Source: Kitagawia praeruptora
Lineage: Eukaryota > Streptophyta > Magnoliopsida > Apiales > Apiaceae
Direction: 5' to 3'
Assembly: GCA_037693485.1 (NCBI GenBank)
Contig: CM075352.1
Span: 64,482,001-64,546,000, forward strand
Length of the DNA stretch: 64,000 bases
The position numbers and the translations under genes were made by a program. The notes beneath the pieces were generated by a model. That model was not told the origin of the DNA. It saw only the letters and a list, made by a program, of their open reading frames with translations, and ran no database searches. Position 1 is the stretch's first letter. Every line of letters begins with the position of its first letter. Of the stretch, positions 10,093 to 21,634 are shown one piece after another.

Positions 10093-10825
10093 CATCACAA
10101 AACATTTCAGGTGGGAAAAGCATGTCAGGCCTTGAAAGAAATTCATATAATATGATGATGTTCACTTTAATATTCCAGCTATATGACAGATTTTACAAAA
10201 TATTACTCCTATTAGTCCTATATGAGTAAGCAACTACAACTGTATAATATTACTATTCGTCACCGCGAGAACCACGACGACAAACTGATGCATTATGCAT
10301 TGGCTTGATGTGTTGTGGTATGATAATGGTGTTTACAAATTATAATCGCACCAAATTTACAAAATGATTCTCTCATATATTTTGAACTTTTGAAAGCACC
10401 TCATGAACCACTAAGCAATCAAGAACAGTCTCAGTTCCAACCATTTAATGTACAAATTCCAAATATACTTGCGATATACTTTTTTTTTTTTTTTTTTTGA
10501 GAGATACTTGCGATATACTTTATAAATCAATATCAAATCAAGACTAAATGATGACTTTATGTCATCTGTCGTTAATGGACAAATTTATGTCATTTTGGTA
10601 ATTTTTATTATGATTAAATGTCAATTATATTTGGTGATCATATAAGGTAAATTTTGATCACAATTAATGTTATTAGCTGTTCATATAAGGTAAATTTTGA
10701 TCACAATTGATGTTATTAGCTGTGGTCAATTAACGAATTTGTGCCATTATATGTGGCTAATTTTGGTTAGGAAAAATCGTGCTTTATATAGTTTTTATTT
10801 ATATTTTAATTTACTTTATTATATT
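10093..10825. other. Gene-free AT-rich DNA with a tandem duplication
   Basis: I see no gene. A stretch of about 46 bp containing TCATATAAGGTAAATTTTGA is duplicated in tandem at about 10637-10726. An 18-base T run lies near 10481. The last 280 bases resemble 13720-14050 (shared TTATGTCATTT-type words). They may be the upstream part of the LINE-like copy that the Mutator-like element interrupts. Confidence 0.5.
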
Positions 10826-12027
10826 GGATTATTGACATTTTGACCCTTAAAGTTTTCACAAAAGTACACATCAACCCTTAATATATAAAAACGTACATCT
10901 GAACCCTTAAAATTTGGCACTTGTAAACCTTGACCATGTTTCATATATTTCTTCCAATTTTACTCTTGTACTTTCAGTTTTGACCCTCAAAGTTTACACA
11001 TAAATACACATCAGACCTCAAAATTTGTCACTTGTACATTTCGACCCATATATTGAGGAGTTTATGTAATTCTTCCGACATTGAATTTGGTGATTTTATG
11101 GATTAATTTCAGCTAATTAATGTGAAAAGGGTAATCATGGGTAGTATGCATAAGTAAATCAATGACAATCAAGATTTTTTGGGGCAAAATGGTCTAAAAT
11201 CAATAAAGATGATTTCATAAAGAGTTATGGAGAAACCATTTATGCAATCACTTCGTAGTCATAGACTAGATAATGGAGAGAGGGTCTAGCCACTAGTGCA
11301 ATGAGTTTTATATCAAACGAGCCACTAATCTCATTAAAAAGTATCAAGTAACTCCCCAGTCTCCACGGAGACTCATTTAAACCACTAAACTAAAAAATAT
11401 ATCATTTGCCCCCCCTGCATTCACAAAAATAATACTCCCTCCATCCCGGTCGTTTGTTTACGTTGTTTGGAGAGTGTCTGACACGCATTTTAAGGTACAT
11501 TTTAAGGATAGTTCCATAACTTATTTTTAAAATTTTCTTTTTTTGTATAAAAATAGGATTGTTCTATTTTTATACATAAAAAGAAAATTGTAAAAATAAA
11601 TTATGAAACTATACTTTATATGCACCTTAAAATGCGTGCCAGACAGTCTTAAAACAATGTAAAGAATCTAATGGGACAGAGGGAGTACAATTTATGTGTG
11701 ATCTGAGTATTGTTGTTTAAATATATCATATTGTATGTGTAATGAGAACATTGTTTGATTAATGTATACCATAAATTAGTAAGAGATACTTTTTAATGAG
11801 ATCAGTGGCCTGTTTGATATTAGTAAGAGATAAAACAGTAGTGAATTAAGGCATTGATTACTATACAACTGAACTAGAGGTAAAATAGGAAGAAATGTAT
11901 TGAAAACTAATATTGAGGGTTAGGATATACAAATGACAAATTTTAAGGGCATGAAGGTATGTTTTTGTACTTTAAGGGTTAATGTGTATTTTTGTGAAAA
12001 TTTTAAGGGTCAAAATGTTAATAACCC
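10826..12027. mobile_element. Non-autonomous Mutator-like (MULE) element with 9-bp target duplication
   Basis: Terminal inverted repeats of about 150 bp carry ATTTTGACCCTTAAA and TTTTCACAAAARTACACAT. The outermost 52 bases match with about eight differences and the similarity is weaker further in. The flanks TATTATATT at 10817-10825 and at 12028-12036 are identical; a 9-bp duplication is the known signature of Mutator-like insertion. The element is 1202 bp with no transposase ORF. A third degenerate copy of the terminal words lies inside at about 10978-11045. Confidence 0.88.
11433..11687. mobile_element. Stowaway-type MITE nested in the MULE
   Basis: About 255 bp, bounded by TA, with inverted ends CTCCCTCCATCCC / GGGACAGAGGGAG. 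The interior is a long near-palindrome. Such ends with TA duplication are characteristic of mariner-derived Stowaway MITEs. Confidence 0.85.
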
Positions 12028-12612
12028 TATTATATTTTATATCTAACCAAAGGGATCCCCTTTGGTTAGAAGATTATCACTTCATTTTATTCGAATTACA
12101 AAATGCTATAATATTTTTATAGTCTTAATTTCTTTTGTTTTTTTAGCGATTAATTAGCTCTTGGTATGGTTTGTTTTGGTGTCTTCAGATATACAATGAA
12201 ACAAAAATGGAAATGGGTTGGTTATACGTGTCATATGGACATGTTAGACTTACCTGGATGTGAAGAAGTGTGAAGAGAAGATAAATGAAAACACAACCTT
12301 TTGCTGATTAGGATTTACGTAAATTTATGTTCTAAATTTTTAGTAGTGCACTCTTTCCCCCCCCCCCCCAAAGTTTTATCCTATAAAAGGTTTTATTCTT
12401 GTGGGGTTTTAATGAGCCCTTATTTAGTGGATATATAAGTTTTTTTATTATCTAAGCTTCCGGGAAATTTCTTTCCATTGAATCGTGCGATCCATGGATT
12501 GATTAAGCATATTTTTTGGTTAGATAATGAACTTTTATTATCTTTTAAGTTGTATTATTTGATTTTAATTATATTAATGAAATAATTTATCGTTTTAAAA
12601 AAAAAATCAAGG
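12028..12612 (+). mobile_element. LINE-like 3' tail, copy A
   Basis: This ends with GGTTTTATTCTTGTGGGG, TTTTAATGAG, then a late A-rich run at about 12598-12607. It is alignable by eye to copy B at 14090-14675. Plant non-LTR retrotransposons commonly end with this kind of T/G-rich 3' UTR and a poly(A) tail, so I infer a truncated LINE. No coding part remains. A strong hairpin (13-bp arms around ATC) sits at 12042-12070. Confidence 0.5.
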
Positions 12613-14089
12613 CTAAAATAAAACCGAATCTACCAAGTATTTATACTATATTTTTTTGGTATGTTAACAACTTTTGTATTACAAATTGTGTAGTAGGCTA
12701 GTAGCTGCAATCAAGGTACAACTTGTGGTTTAGATATTACTAAAACATTTTCCAAATGACGTGACATTGATAAGGCTGATTTTGGTTTCAAAAAAACAAA
12801 AAAGTGGCTGATTTTAATTCGTGAGCACAGTGAAAGAAACTGAAACATAAAATGAAATAGTTTGCTTACCGGCATTAGAGCTTTAAGAGTACTGAAATTC
12901 GATTTGTTGGGCATCTGAAATTCGATTTACGAAGAAAATGCATGTTACGCAGAAAGTTACAATTGCTAAAGCAAGAACTAAGTTGAAATGGTGGGCTTAA
13001 GGAAACCAAATTAATGCATAAACAAGAATTACAAGTGAATAAGCAGCATCTACAGCTAATTAATCAACATGCAATCTCAACTCACAAGTCCCAAAGTTTT
13101 TGTATACGGAGGCCAATAATGTTTTCATTTCTGTTAGAACTAGATCAACATGTGAGTTTTTTTCTTTCTTATTTTCTTCTTCTGAAGTGAAGGTCAATAG
13201 GTGATTCAGACTTATCACGCGTAATTGGAGAGATGAACAGAACAGAGTAGTGTTGCTTTGTTTGTTTGTTTTGTATGCTTTTGTTTTTGAGTAGTAGGAG
13301 TTTTAATTGGACAATTTCTTGTCATTTGTTTCCGTCTCATTGAATTTGGTTCGTGGAGAAAGTTAAGTTTCGTGGTTTCGATTTTATTCTCGCGATGAGT
13401 CTGGTACGGTGGTGTAGGAGCGGCATGGTCGCCGGAGAAGCGGTGGTGGGGTTGATGTTCATATCCATATCCTTAATTTTAGTGTTTGCATTAATTATTT
13501 GTCTTAATTGTAGCTAATTTCGTATTTAAATTATTGTAACTCCTTTTAATTGATTATCTATTTTTCTACTTAATTAAATGTTAGTTGAGTAATTGTCTCC
13601 CTTATTAATTGTTAATTGATTAAATTGATTTCCATATTAATTGTTAATTGTTTTCTTGTTTATCTGATTAATTTGATTCCCTAATTAATTGTTAACGGAT
13701 TAATTGATTTATGTGGGTATTTGTGTATCGTTAAATGATGAAGTTATGTCATTTTATGTAATATTGACTTTTAATGGTAAAAATGGTATGTAGTTATCTG
13801 ATAATATTTATTATTTTTATATCTTGTAATGTTTTATTATTTTTCTACTAGTGTAAAAATGAAATGTATTTCTTGGTAGATGAAATAGATATTTTTTAAA
13901 TGTTTTTCTTGTACCATTTTATATGGTTTTGGTTTTGTACCTTTGAGGGTGTGCCATTTATTTGTGGTTTTGTGGACCAATTTTGGGTTACTGTTGATGT
14001 CATTTTTTGACGATTTAGATCATTTATTGATTTGGAATATGTCGTCATGTTAGATGACTTTATAATAGATCATTTATGAGAAATTGATT
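12613..14089. other. Gene-free AT-rich DNA
   Basis: I see no ORF above background and no gene signature. 13480-13700 is rich in TTAATTG/ATTAATT words, giving a low-complexity inverted-repeat texture. 13720-14050 resembles the sequence before 10825. Confidence 0.5.
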
Positions 14090-14675
14090 TTTATATGTCT
14101 AACCATAGGGGATCCCTTTGGTTAGATATATAAAATTGTTCAATGTTATTATTTTCACTGAGTAAAATAATTATTTAATGTATATTCGATTTTGGTTTTT
14201 TGACATTATATTATTTGTTTGTATTGATTTATTCAGGTTCCGTGGATGGGTAGAAGTGTAAAAAGAAGATGGATGACGACATAATTTTGGGGTTTTGGGG
14301 TGAGAAGATGGATGAAGGCGGGATTATGCATTACAAGAGTGGTTGAATCAGGCTGAAGATTCAAGAATTTTCTAGTCATTTTGATTTTATTTTGTTAAAT
14401 GATGTACTCATTTATTTAGTAAGACACTCTTTTTTCCCCGCTTGAGATTTTTTCCCATAGGGTTTTGCTCTTGTGGGGTTTTTAATGAGGCCTTTTTTGG
14501 TGGATATAAAGGTGTAATTATCTAAACTTCCGGAGGAATCTGTTTCCTATGGGTTGTTAGACTCATGGATTGGTTAAGCATACCTTTCGGTTAGATGATG
14601 AAGCTTTTATTATCTTTTTGATGTATTATCTTTTCATGAATGAAATTTATCATTCTTGGCAAAAAATAAATAAAT
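14090..14675 (+). mobile_element. LINE-like 3' tail, copy B
   Basis: The same order of blocks as copy A: a hairpin at 14098-14126, a GGTAGAAGTG-type block, GGGTTTTGCTCTTGTGGGG, TTTTTAATGAGG, and an A-rich end (CAAAAAATAAATAAA). Copies A and B differ by many substitutions, so they are old. Confidence 0.5.
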
Positions 14676-14844
14676 TCGTGAGCACATATTTATACACGCG
14701 GGGTCCTATATTATTTTAAGAAAGTTACCAATTATGCAAGGATTTGGGAACAATTATGGGTTATATTTTGGGGACTCTAGCATTTTTCTTACCAATATGA
14801 TTATTTTAATTTAACATTCAAATCATATGAGTACTATTATTTAC

Positions 14845-15274
14845 TACTCCCTCTGTCTCTTAAAATATTTTCTGTTTACTATTTTGGGACATTCAAAATA
14901 CTTTTCTCCTTTTTATTTTAAGTCATATAAAACAATACTACTCCACCCATTACTCCTTAAAAATAATATTCAATACCCACTACTCCATCCACTACTTCTT
15001 AAAAACAATATTTAATAACCACTAATTCACCCACTATTCTTTAAAAACAATATTCAATACCCACTACTCCACCCACTATTTTTTTAAAACTATACTCAAT
15101 ATCCACTACACCACTTACTACTCCTTAAAAACAATATTCAATACCTACTATTCCTTAAAAATAATATTCAATATCCACTACTTCATTAAAAAACAATATT
15201 CATATTCATTACTCACTGTCATAAAACCTGTGTTTTTAGTGAAACGAGAAAAGTTTAAAGAGAAAGAGGGAGTA
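14845..15274. mobile_element. Stowaway-type MITE expanded by an internal minisatellite
   Basis: TA-bounded ends CTCCCTCTGTCTCTT and AAAGAGAAAGAGGGAG form inverted repeats. Between them a roughly 30-bp unit (CACTACTCC, TTAAAAACAATATTCAATAC) is repeated about eight times from 14937 to 15200. The usual MITE of this class is shorter; the array accounts for the extra length. Confidence 0.8.
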
Positions 15275-15400
15275 GCAACTAATCTCTCATGTCCTAAAAG
15301 GAATCTTTTAGATAAAGAGCCTTTACATCACAGTACATACATACTTAAAATATGTTAATAATGGATGTACGTATAGGCTCCAAATTTTGACATTATTCTT

Positions 15401-15652
15401 AAGCTATTAATATGTTTTTTTTTTTCTGAACACGTTTGCCAACACATATTTTTAATCATTAATATCTTTAATTTCTTATTAATATTAAATATAAAAATTT
15501 CACTATATTAAAGTACTCATAAATACGAATCCAATAAGATCATTTATGATTATATTTGGTCTTATAAATTATGCGTAAATTAATAATCAACCGCTTATAA
15601 TGAATAATGTAAAAAGTCAAAACGAGCAACACATATTGAGGCGGAGGGAGTA
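15401..15652. mobile_element. Stowaway-type MITE, left end degraded
   Basis: The right end GCGGAGGGAG|TA is intact. The interior matches, in reverse orientation, the MITE at 31512-31773 (AAATTATGCGTAAATTA, TTAAAGTACTCATAA). The left inverted end has lost its CTCCCTC. Confidence 0.7.
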
Positions 15653-15980
15653 TTAAATTATAATTGGTGCGATTCATGGATTTCTTTAAAATATAGTGTT
15701 TTTTGGAATAAAATTAATTTTTTAGGTTAATAGTTATTTTAATTTTAATTTAAAATATATTAATAAAAAATCTATGTATTGTTTAGAACTAAAAATACAA
15801 ATTTTTAATTTTAATTGGTTGTTAATGGAATTCAAAATTTGGGTATTCATTAAATTAGCAAAAACATGGAATATTTTTTAATGTTAAATTAAACGGTTCT
15901 CATCGATTTATTAAAAATATAACGATCATTATTATTTGTATGGTTGAACCATTTAACCAAATTACGAACAAGAGAATAAT
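15653..15980. other. Gene-free AT-rich DNA
   Basis: I see no gene, terminal repeat or low-complexity array here. Confidence 0.5.
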
Positions 15981-16152
15981 GTTCCTGAGGTTACCTCAGG
16001 AACTTACCTGAGATAATCCTTATAAAATAACTGGCCCCGTAGGGGCAATTTTGTAATAACTTAACATGGTCTTCTTTATTTACAAAAATAACTTTATTTT
16101 TGTATTGTTTTTTTAATTAACTCAGAAAACTTACCCGAGGTAACCTCAGGAA
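15981..16152. repeat. Short terminal-inverted-repeat element
   Basis: Left end TTCCTGAGGTTACCTC and right end GAGGTAACCTCAGGAA are perfect inverted copies of 16 bp. The left terminus also contains a small palindrome (CCTGAGGTTACCTCAGG). The size suggests a MITE. I cannot assign a superfamily because no clean target duplication is visible. Confidence 0.6.
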
Positions 16153-16575
16153 AAGCAAGCCCTTACGAACAATTATTCCCTATAGATATGTTTCAGTGAA
16201 AGCTGAATTGATGATTTGAACTAATGGCAAGCATAAGCTGGTATTTTCAGGTTTTATCTAGTCAAGACAAAAAATACTTTCATCGACACCTTTAAAATCA
16301 AGCATAATCCAAATGAGAGGGATTGAAGGATAACGGATATGTTGCGTGTTCTTGTAACTTAATCGAATTTTTTTTATTTACTTTTAAGCTCCTCATCATC
16401 TTTTTGAGAGATCGAAGAGGGGGAGACTGATGGTTCCATTAAGCAAATTATGTGCATAATTAGGATTGATGAATTTGGTTAACGTACGAAAAATTAAAAT
16501 CTCAACATATTTAAAATTTCTATCTGATTTTAAATTTCATCAACCATCTAAACATCTGAACTTTAGAATAACAGA
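16153..16575. other. Gene-free DNA left of the CACTA-type element
   Basis: No ORF or repeat that I can support. An 11-base word TTACGAACAA occurs on both sides of the preceding small element (15963 and 16163). It may be a chance match or an older duplication. Confidence 0.4.
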
Positions 16576-17319
16576 TCTACAAGAAACAGAGTCATTTTCG
16601 ACCGTTTTAACGGTCGGTTTTAATCGACGGACGGTCGGTTTTAATCGACGGTCGGTCGATTTTGATGTGAACGGTCGGTTTTAATTGGTCAATTTTATCC
16701 TAGTCGGTTTTGTGCCAAAACGGTCGGTTTTAGTCGTTGACTGCCATTGACCACCAAAAGCCTCTGTGCCACGTGTCGTGGGGCCCAACTGACGTGGCGG
16801 TCCCACATCAGTGACGTGCCACTGCCACGTGACAGAGTTAATTATTTTTATTGTTAATTATTTTTTATTTTTATTATTAACGGTCGGTTTTGTAACCGAC
16901 CATTACGGTCGGATTTATTCCAGAAGGTTTTACTGGATTTTTTGCCTTTTTTGTAACCGACCAAATAAAACCGACCAATATATTATGAATGTGGTCGGTT
17001 TTACTGGAAGTAAATGGTAAAAAACGGTCGGTTTTACTCCTTCGGTCGGAGTAAACGGTCGGTTTTAGTCTGCAATTTTTTTTTTTGGCCTGCAGTTCTG
17101 GTTCCCCTGTATACTATTGCCAAAAACATAATCAAAACCAAGAACAAGATAAAACCAACATCACCACCAATCCAGTACCAACAAAATAAACACATTTAAT
17201 TAACCAAATAGCATAATCCATGAAAACCAACTACATACATTAAACCGCGAGTTTTCCAAAATATAGCAAACTTAATTTACATTCAATAATTTAAAAAACT
17301 AACAACCGGCTACTCAAAC

Positions 17320-18615
17320 TGTTAGTCACAGAGGCATGCCTGTTTAACATTTAATAACAAGCCTAATTGTTTGTAATGCTTTGCATTACTTACGTGACCT
17401 CTTAACTGAGGGAACCTCTAGTTGTTGAGTTTCTGTTTGTATTGTACTTGCAATAGGCATCAAATCCTAGTTGTGTAACTGTACTTATAGAGTCTAGAAT
17501 AATGCTTGAAAGAAGTTCCAAGGTTCATGCCTCAAGCAAGAAGATAAAGACTGTCAAATAATCACAGTTGGGATTTGAAGAAATGAAGAATTTGCCTAAG
17601 TACCAATTCGAGAAGTATATTTGTCTATTCGGTAAGTTTAGCATTCGAGAAGTCAGGGATTCGATATCTCAAGACACTATTCGATATCTTTGAATACACT
17701 GTTCGATATCTCATTCGATATCTCAGAGATTCGATATGTCTATGTACTCTATTCGAGAATTCAGGAAGTCAACAAGTCAAAGTAGTATTCGAGTTCTCAA
17801 GGAGTCAACAAGTCAAAGTTTCATTCGATATCTCAAAGACTCAGAAAGCTATTCGATATCTCAAGGATTCGACAAGTCAAGTGTTCTATTCGACAACTCA
17901 AGGAATCCTGAAGAAAAGAGCTATTCGAGAAGTAATTCGATATGTCAATATAACAGTGTTCGAGAACTCAGAGTTATCGATCAAGTCAATTCTAGTTCTC
18001 GAATCAACTACTTAGTCACTTCTCGAATACATTCTTGGAGACAAAATACTGAAGAAATTGTACAAGTCAGAAACCTGCAACAAGCCAATGCACTTTATGG
18101 ACCACAATCTGTAACGTGCTCTGGAAAGCCTACAAGGAAGCTTGGAGAGATATAGAAGAGACAAGGGGCTAAAGAAGTGGATCTGAACAGGCTTTGCAAA
18201 GTCAAATCTGTAACCGTTTGGACACTTACTCAAAAAGGATAGACAGACTAGAAAGTAATTTGTTCAGCTATCTTATTTGTAGTAAGTAAGGTGTATCCAT
18301 GTACTATAAGGATACAGCCTCACTTCCTTAGTCAATTAACTTTGTAACTTTGTGAGTCAAGTTTTTCATACACTGTAAGCTATATCTCTCTGAGAAAAAC
18401 GAAGCTGAGAATACTATCATTTGTATTCACAAATTGTAGCAACCTTTATCTAATAATACATTAGATTAAAGTGATATTGTGTCTTGTGTTATTCTTTATC
18501 CGCACCTTCTATCTTGCACACACAAACACTCTTGCTACATAGACTCTAGCCAAAGAAAAGTTCAAGAATCCATTCACCCCCCTCTGTATTCTTTTATCGT
18601 ATTCAATACTCAACA
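17320..18615 (+). repeat. Solo LTR (copia-type) inserted in the CACTA element
   Basis: It begins TGTTAGTCACAGAGG and ends ATACTCAACA. The identical 5-bp flanks CAAAC at 17315-17319 and 18616-18620 are the target duplication, so this is a solo LTR left by recombination. A second copy is at 42841-44183. The 3' end has the run CACCCCCCTCTGTATTC seen in plant copia LTRs. An internal stretch (17600-18030) is packed with short words TTCGATATCTC, ATTCGAGAA and AACAAGTCAA. The reading frame at 17736-18155 runs through these repeats and is not a gene. Confidence 0.9.
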
Positions 18616-18620
18616 CAAAC

Positions 18621-18847
18621 GGTCCCTCAAAATGTAATATTCCATCATCACGGTATCCTCCATCATCCTGTCAATCGCCCTCTCCTCCACTGCCCTCTCC
18701 TCCTCCATGGCCCTCTCCTCCATTGTCCTCTCCTACATCGTCCTCCCCCCATCATCGACACCACCTTGAGCCCCCCTTATCGCCTAAATATAAGAGGAGA
18801 CGAGACTTAATTCCTTTTCAAAACTACACTAACATTTATAATAATAA
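18621..18847. repeat. Low-complexity CTCCTCC/CATCATC tract
   Basis: Imperfect repetition of CCCTCTCCTCCA and CATCATC words; CACTA-derived sequence downstream of the transposase remnant. No gene seen. Confidence 0.5.
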
Positions 18848-20279
18848 CTAAAGTAAAAAGTGACTTGAAAAATTCTTATTTACCTCTGCATTTGCATTTT
18901 CATATTTGTTATAAATCGATTGGAGGATTTCTCCAACCAATCGAGTTACCTCACCAACAATAGCATTATAAAATGCTTGTGAACCCATTTCCGGGTTCCT
19001 TTGCATTTCTAAAGCGGCATTGACGATATTTGACACTTGTGCGAAGGTTGGTGGAGTATGGTAGGCGCCCGGATTTGCTTGTGCTTCATTTAAGACATTC
19101 CTCACTACATTGATGAATAGGGGATCCGGAATAACCGATCCGCTGCCTTGATTAGCTTGGCTTGAAGAACCTGCACCACCAACACATTGGGCCCGATAAT
19201 TTGCCGCAAGATCCGGGATGAGAGTGGACGCCGGGATCCGTGGAAAACCAATAAGCTGATTTCTCGGGGGTCTTGCACACCCCGGGGCAGTTGCTTCAAT
19301 CCACCATTGTAGAGGATGAGTGGCTTCTTCCTCCCCGCCGGGTTGACTCGTAAACCAATCCCGGTTTCGTTCGACTATGTCCGCATATCGAGCCTATACA
19401 AAATAAATTAAGAGTATTATAAATAGCATATATATAGTATATTAGGAAGAAAAAGGTTTAAATTTATACCGCAATCAATCGGCTTTCCTCGGTCATGAAA
19501 TCCGAATCACATGGAAGCTCATCTATCTCAACACGTTTACCATTTTTCTTCAAATGAGTCTTCTTATACCACCAAAGTTGGGGGGTTTCTTTCCAACCTT
19601 GGCAACATATTCCTATAAATCACAACAAAGAAAAATTACAACAAAACATGAAAAAGTTAATAAAGATAACCAAGAAATGACAATACATACATCTTCCATC
19701 TCCGTAAATGACTTTGCACCCGCACTATGTAAAGACCTTTTCAGAGCATTGTGCCATATTTTTAAAATGTAACAATCGAGTGGTCAATGACATTCTTGTA
19801 AAAGTTGTGTTACCCGGATAAATTGGAGCTCCCGAATCTTTAACATCCTTGTAAAATTGAGAAGCATATGCATTTGGTGGTTCTTCAACGTTACTATTAC
19901 TCGCATCACCATGATTTTCACCACTCATATCTCGTAATAATGCGTTCAAATCAAAAGGTTCTTCAACAACCTCTTCTTCAACAATCGTTTCCGAGGTACG
20001 CTTACGTTTATTATTTTTGATAACTTCTCTTTTTTCACCATGCGAAGTCCATACTTTATAATGTTCCATAATACCATTTTTATATAAGTGAAGTTCAACA
20101 CTTTCAACTTTCGCCCACAACGCATTTTTACATTTGTTACACGGACATAATATTTTTTCACCCCTCATCCCATTTTTAAACGCGAACTCCAAAAATTCTT
20201 TCACACCTTCCCAATATTCATTATTCGATGAAAGTAAATTATTTTCCACACGTCGGTTCATCCAATCCCGATTCGACAT
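18848..20279 (-). pseudogene. CACTA transposase-like gene remnant with transposase-associated domain
   Basis: The first exon (20279 to about 19725) encodes MSNRDWMNRRVENN followed by a Cys-containing block (CPCNKCKNALW) and WTSHGEKRE. This fits the plant Transpos_assoc domain found at the N-terminus of En/Spm transposases. It is followed by an acidic linker and a short segment ending SEKVFT. After a gap, two more coding blocks can be read: about 19610-19470 (QLWWYKKTHLKKNG, TEESRLIA) and about 19395-18848 (RNRDWFTSQPGGEEEA, GFPRIPASTLIPD, NVLNEAQANPGAYHTPP). They sit in different frames and are separated by intron-like GT...AG intervals. The DDE catalytic core is absent, so the element could not move by itself. 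Exon borders are approximate. Confidence 0.7.
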
Positions 20280-20724
20280 CTACATATATATATATATATG
20301 TCAATTTCATAATGCATTTTTCACATAACTACAAATCAACAAAAATACATATTCACATTTCACACAATTAATATAAATTAAATAAAAATGCAAGCTCATG
20401 TTACTACAAAAATCAATTTCTCTTCACAAACAAAGAATAAAGAACATATTGTATGTATATATTCACAAATATAGTATGTATAAACATGTATATTATATTT
20501 ACAAATTGAACAAATATTAAAACAAAAACAAATATAAACGTGAATTAATGACATACCATTAATGATCTTTCAATATTCTTCAAGATCTTCACCTTACAAA
20601 AATTTTCTCCCCAACCATACAATAAACGAAGAGAAATTGATATACAATAAATGAAGAGGAAGAAGTTAAGAAAAAGCAAAGAAAAAAGACAAGAAAAAGG
20701 GGCGTATAGATAGAATAAGGCCAG
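20280..20724. other. AT-rich 5' region of the CACTA transposase remnant
   Basis: Holds a TA run (about 20283-20300) and AT-rich DNA that would include the leader of the transposase gene. No separate gene. Confidence 0.4.
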
Positions 20725-21150
20725 TAATAAAACCGACCACAACGGTCGGTTTTATTAAAATAATGTTAAACTTTCTCAAGAAACGATGCAAAGGTTGGTG
20801 GTAGCATTCAATGCAGGTTTAATCCGACCAAAAACATATGGTCGGATTTAATTGGTCGGTTTAGGATGACGTCGTAAGGCCAAAAACATATGGTCGGTTT
20901 TATTGGTCGGGTTAGTATGACGTGGCACGTCAGTCAATTATTTAGTATCAATGTCTCTCGTATGGCCCACACTGGTCGGGTTTAATGGTCGGTTTTATAA
21001 TTAAACCGACCATTTTTACAAACGGTCGGTTTTATCTCCTGTAAAACGACAACGGTCGATTTTATTATGGCGGTCGGAAATATAACGGTCGGAAATATTT
21101 GAGGACTCAACAAGTTTATCAGTATATATATTAAGGCCTTTGCACCATAC

Positions 21151-21336
21151 AGAACACTCTTATATAACAAACAATAAAGAACACCTTAGATCTATTAGAT
21201 CCTTTGGTCCCGCCAGGGGCACTCAATACAAAAAGTTATTATTTTTTTACCCTCTATCAAGCCAGCCCCGCCAGGGCATTGAATCTATTAGATCTAAGGT
21301 CATGTTCTTTATTGTTTGTTATATAAGGTGTTTGTT
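21151..21336. repeat. Fold-back element (MITE-like inverted repeat)
   Basis: Two arms of about 55-70 bp, 21151-21225 and 21265-21336, are inverted copies of one another (TTATATAACAAACAATAAAG pairs with its complement near 21308-21327). They contain AGATCTATTAGATC and CGCCAGGG blocks. The transcript would form a long hairpin. No target duplication was clear. Confidence 0.75.
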
Positions 21337-21589
21337 ATGAAGTCCAACCCCATATATTAATATCTATCGTTAATTAATTAATTTGTAAAGGATATGAGTG
21401 TAACATGATGAAGTGAATTTCGAAGGGAAGAGAATGGGAATATAATATGGGTAGAATATAAATAATTTATTCCGAGGCGAGGGAAGAAAACAAAGGAAAA
21501 GACAGAAAGTGGAGATGAGAGTTACCCGTTGGGCGGTGCATGGCTGTATGTATGTCATTGGCTGGCCCCCCTACACTCTCCTCCTCCTC
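21337..21589. other. Original flank of the LINE insertion, far-upstream region of the IDD gene
   Basis: Non-coding. It ends in a CTC repeat (21576-21595) that is part of the LINE target site. Before the LINE inserted, this was continuous with 27415 onward. Confidence 0.5.
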
Positions 21590-21634
21590 CTCCTCTTGTT
21601 GTTGTTTTTTTTTTTGAATAAAAGTGCAACTGCA

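Larger units (their letters stand above)
16576..21095 (-). mobile_element. Decayed CACTA (En/Spm-like) DNA transposon
   Basis: Both ends carry many copies of a subterminal word ACGGTCGGTTTTA in both orientations (16605-17060 and 20725-21085), the usual architecture of CACTA subterminal regions. The left end begins with CTACAAGAAAC at 16578, close to the family terminus CACTACAAGAAA. I could not find the matching right terminus. Between the ends lie transposase-like remnants on the minus strand (18848-20279) and a nested solo LTR. The superfamily call rests on the transposase-associated domain plus subterminal repeats. Confidence 0.75.

Noticed and set aside
17736..18155. A 139-codon Ser/Arg-rich frame.
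   Set aside because: It lies wholly inside a solo LTR and is made of TTCGATATC-type repeats; the second LTR copy does not keep the frame.
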